A program made the translations under genes and the position numbers. Source: Roseitranquillus sp963776845 (lineage in GTDB: Bacteria; Pseudomonadota; Alphaproteobacteria; Rhodobacterales; Rhodobacteraceae). Taken from it: DNA of 64,000 nucleotides. Location: contig CAVZOJ010000013.1 in assembly GCA_963776845.1 (NCBI GenBank), positions 124,001 to 188,000 on the forward strand, in the 5' to 3' direction. This document shows, piece after piece, positions 63,235 through 64,000 of the stretch. The number at the start of each line of letters is the position of its first letter. The first letter of the stretch is position 1. The notes below the pieces were generated by a model that saw nothing but the letters and a program-made list of their open reading frames with translations, made no database searches and was not told where the DNA came from.

Positions 63235-64000
63235 ATGACGCTCTTCGCCTTCCTCGGCGCGCTCGAACTCGGCCTGATCTACGGCCTCGTCGGCATCGCC
63301 GTGTTCCTGACGTTCCGGGTGCTGGACTTTCCCGACCTGACGGTCGACGGCAGCCTTCCGCTCGGGTCGGCGGTCTCGGCGGCGATCATCGTCGGCGGCG
63401 GCCTCGGCGCAGCGGCGCCATGGATCGGGCTGGTCGCGGCGTTCCTTGCCGGCTGCTGCGCGGGTCTGATCACGGCCTTTCTGGCGATCCGGTTCAACAT
63501 CCTGAACTTGCTCGCCTCGATACTGACAATGATCGCCGCCTACTCGATCAACATCCGCATCATGGGCCGACCGAACCTGCCGGTGCTGGGCGAGACCACG
63601 ATCCTGACGCAGACCGAGCCGGCGTTCGGCGCGCTCGGCGTCGGCGGCGATGTCGGCCGGGTGCTCCTGGTGCTGATTGTTGTCGCCCTCGCGGCCTGGT
63701 TGATCATCCGCCTCCTCGCTTCGGACTTCGGCCTCGCCATGCGGGCGACCGGGCAGAACCGGCGCTTCGTGCTGGCCAACGGCGGCTCGGCGGCGCTTTA
63801 CACCTATTTCGGGCTCGCCATCTCGAACGGCCTCGCGGCGCTCGCCGGCGCCCTCTTCACCCAGATCAACGGTTTCGCCGACGTCAATGCCGGCATCGGT
63901 ACCATCGTCGTCGGTCTCGCCGCGGTCATCCTGGGCGAGACCTTCGTCGGCAGCCGGCGGATCTGGGTGCTGGTCCTGGCCTGCGTCGCGGGCTCGATCG
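63235..64000 (+). CDS. ABC transporter permease (TrpY-like), cut by window end
   Basis: The first about 255 residues of an inner-membrane permease are visible: MTLFAFLGALELGLIYGLVGIAVFLTFRVLDFPDLTVDGSLPLGSAVSAAIIV, SILTMIAAYSINIRIMGRPNLPVL, and FGLAMRATGQNRRFVLANGG (a cytoplasmic loop contacting the ATPase). YFGLAISNGLAALAGALFTQINGFADVNAGIGTIVVGLAAVILGETF follows. This is the BPD_transp_2-type fold that partners ABC_sub_bind proteins in TrpXYZ-like systems. ATG 63235 follows GGGAGGAT. The ATPase gene should lie just beyond the window. Neighbouring indolepyruvate oxidoreductase supports an aromatic amino-acid substrate; this is inferred. Confidence 0.88.
   Translation, partial: MTLFAFLGALELGLIYGLVGIAVFLTFRVLDFPDLTVDGSLPLGSAVSAAIIVGGGLGAAAPWIGLVAAFLAGCCAGLITAFLAIRFNILNLLASILTMIAAYSINIRIMGRPNLPVLGETTILTQTEPAFGALGVGGDVGRVLLVLIVVALAAWLIIRLLASDFGLAMRATGQNRRFVLANGGSAALYTYFGLAISNGLAALAGALFTQINGFADVNAGIGTIVVGLAAVILGETFVGSRRIWVLVLACVAGSI

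Overview
This is a high-G+C window (roughly two-thirds G+C) that looks like an alphaproteobacterial chromosome. The evidence is gene content: an HWE-type histidine kinase, a fused indolepyruvate:ferredoxin oxidoreductase divergent from an Lrp/AsnC regulator, a YihY/BrkB protein, and an ExoP/Wzc-type exopolysaccharide system. I cannot name the genus from sequence alone. No rRNA, tRNA or CRISPR array was found.

Layout. Bases 1-3.6 kb carry a frameshifted cysteine-synthase-like gene, a small secreted protein of unknown function and a group II PLP-dependent decarboxylase. Bases 4.2-6.3 kb are an IS91-type transposase preceded by a tyrosine recombinase; both genes carry an in-frame copy of the same 28-bp palindromic element. 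Bases 6.6-8.9 kb are a broken hybrid histidine kinase whose 5' end is replaced by an IS5-family scrap. Bases 8.9-43.3 kb are a large exopolysaccharide locus. It holds the initiating sugar-phosphate transferase, flippase, Wzy/ExoQ-like polymerase, outer-membrane export protein, Wzc-type co-polymerase/kinase, at least six glycosyltransferases, an acyltransferase, an FkbM methyltransferase, a UDP-xylose-type synthase, and two aminotransferases. It also holds a WlbA/WlbB/WlbC-like dehydrogenase-acetyltransferase-aminotransferase set, a sugar N-formyltransferase, a periplasmic beta-helix protein and a 1023-residue RTX-tailed beta-helix/malectin protein. IS1634 and IS5 remnants interrupt the locus.

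Bases 43.6-47.0 kb are a pile of IS fragments (two IS110, IS5/IS1182-like, IS21 istB) plus a LacI-family scrap, ending in one apparently intact IS481/ISNCY-like element. From 47.2 kb the genes are mostly intact: a BrkB-family membrane protein, an unusual secreted diheme/von Willebrand A protein, a decayed vapBC pair, a SulP transporter, and a MarR-EmrA-EmrB efflux operon with a clear palindromic operator. Next come an Lrp regulator, the indolepyruvate oxidoreductase and the start of a TrpXY-like ABC importer. The last three suggest uptake and oxidation of aromatic amino acids.

A striking property is the number of otherwise clean genes broken by one single-base indel (near 679, 7509, 14432, 21511, 27470, 32151) or one stop codon (62367). 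Several indels lie in G/C runs, and two share the identical context GAACTCGAG. This may reflect consensus errors rather than decay, and it decides whether the polysaccharide pathway is functional.
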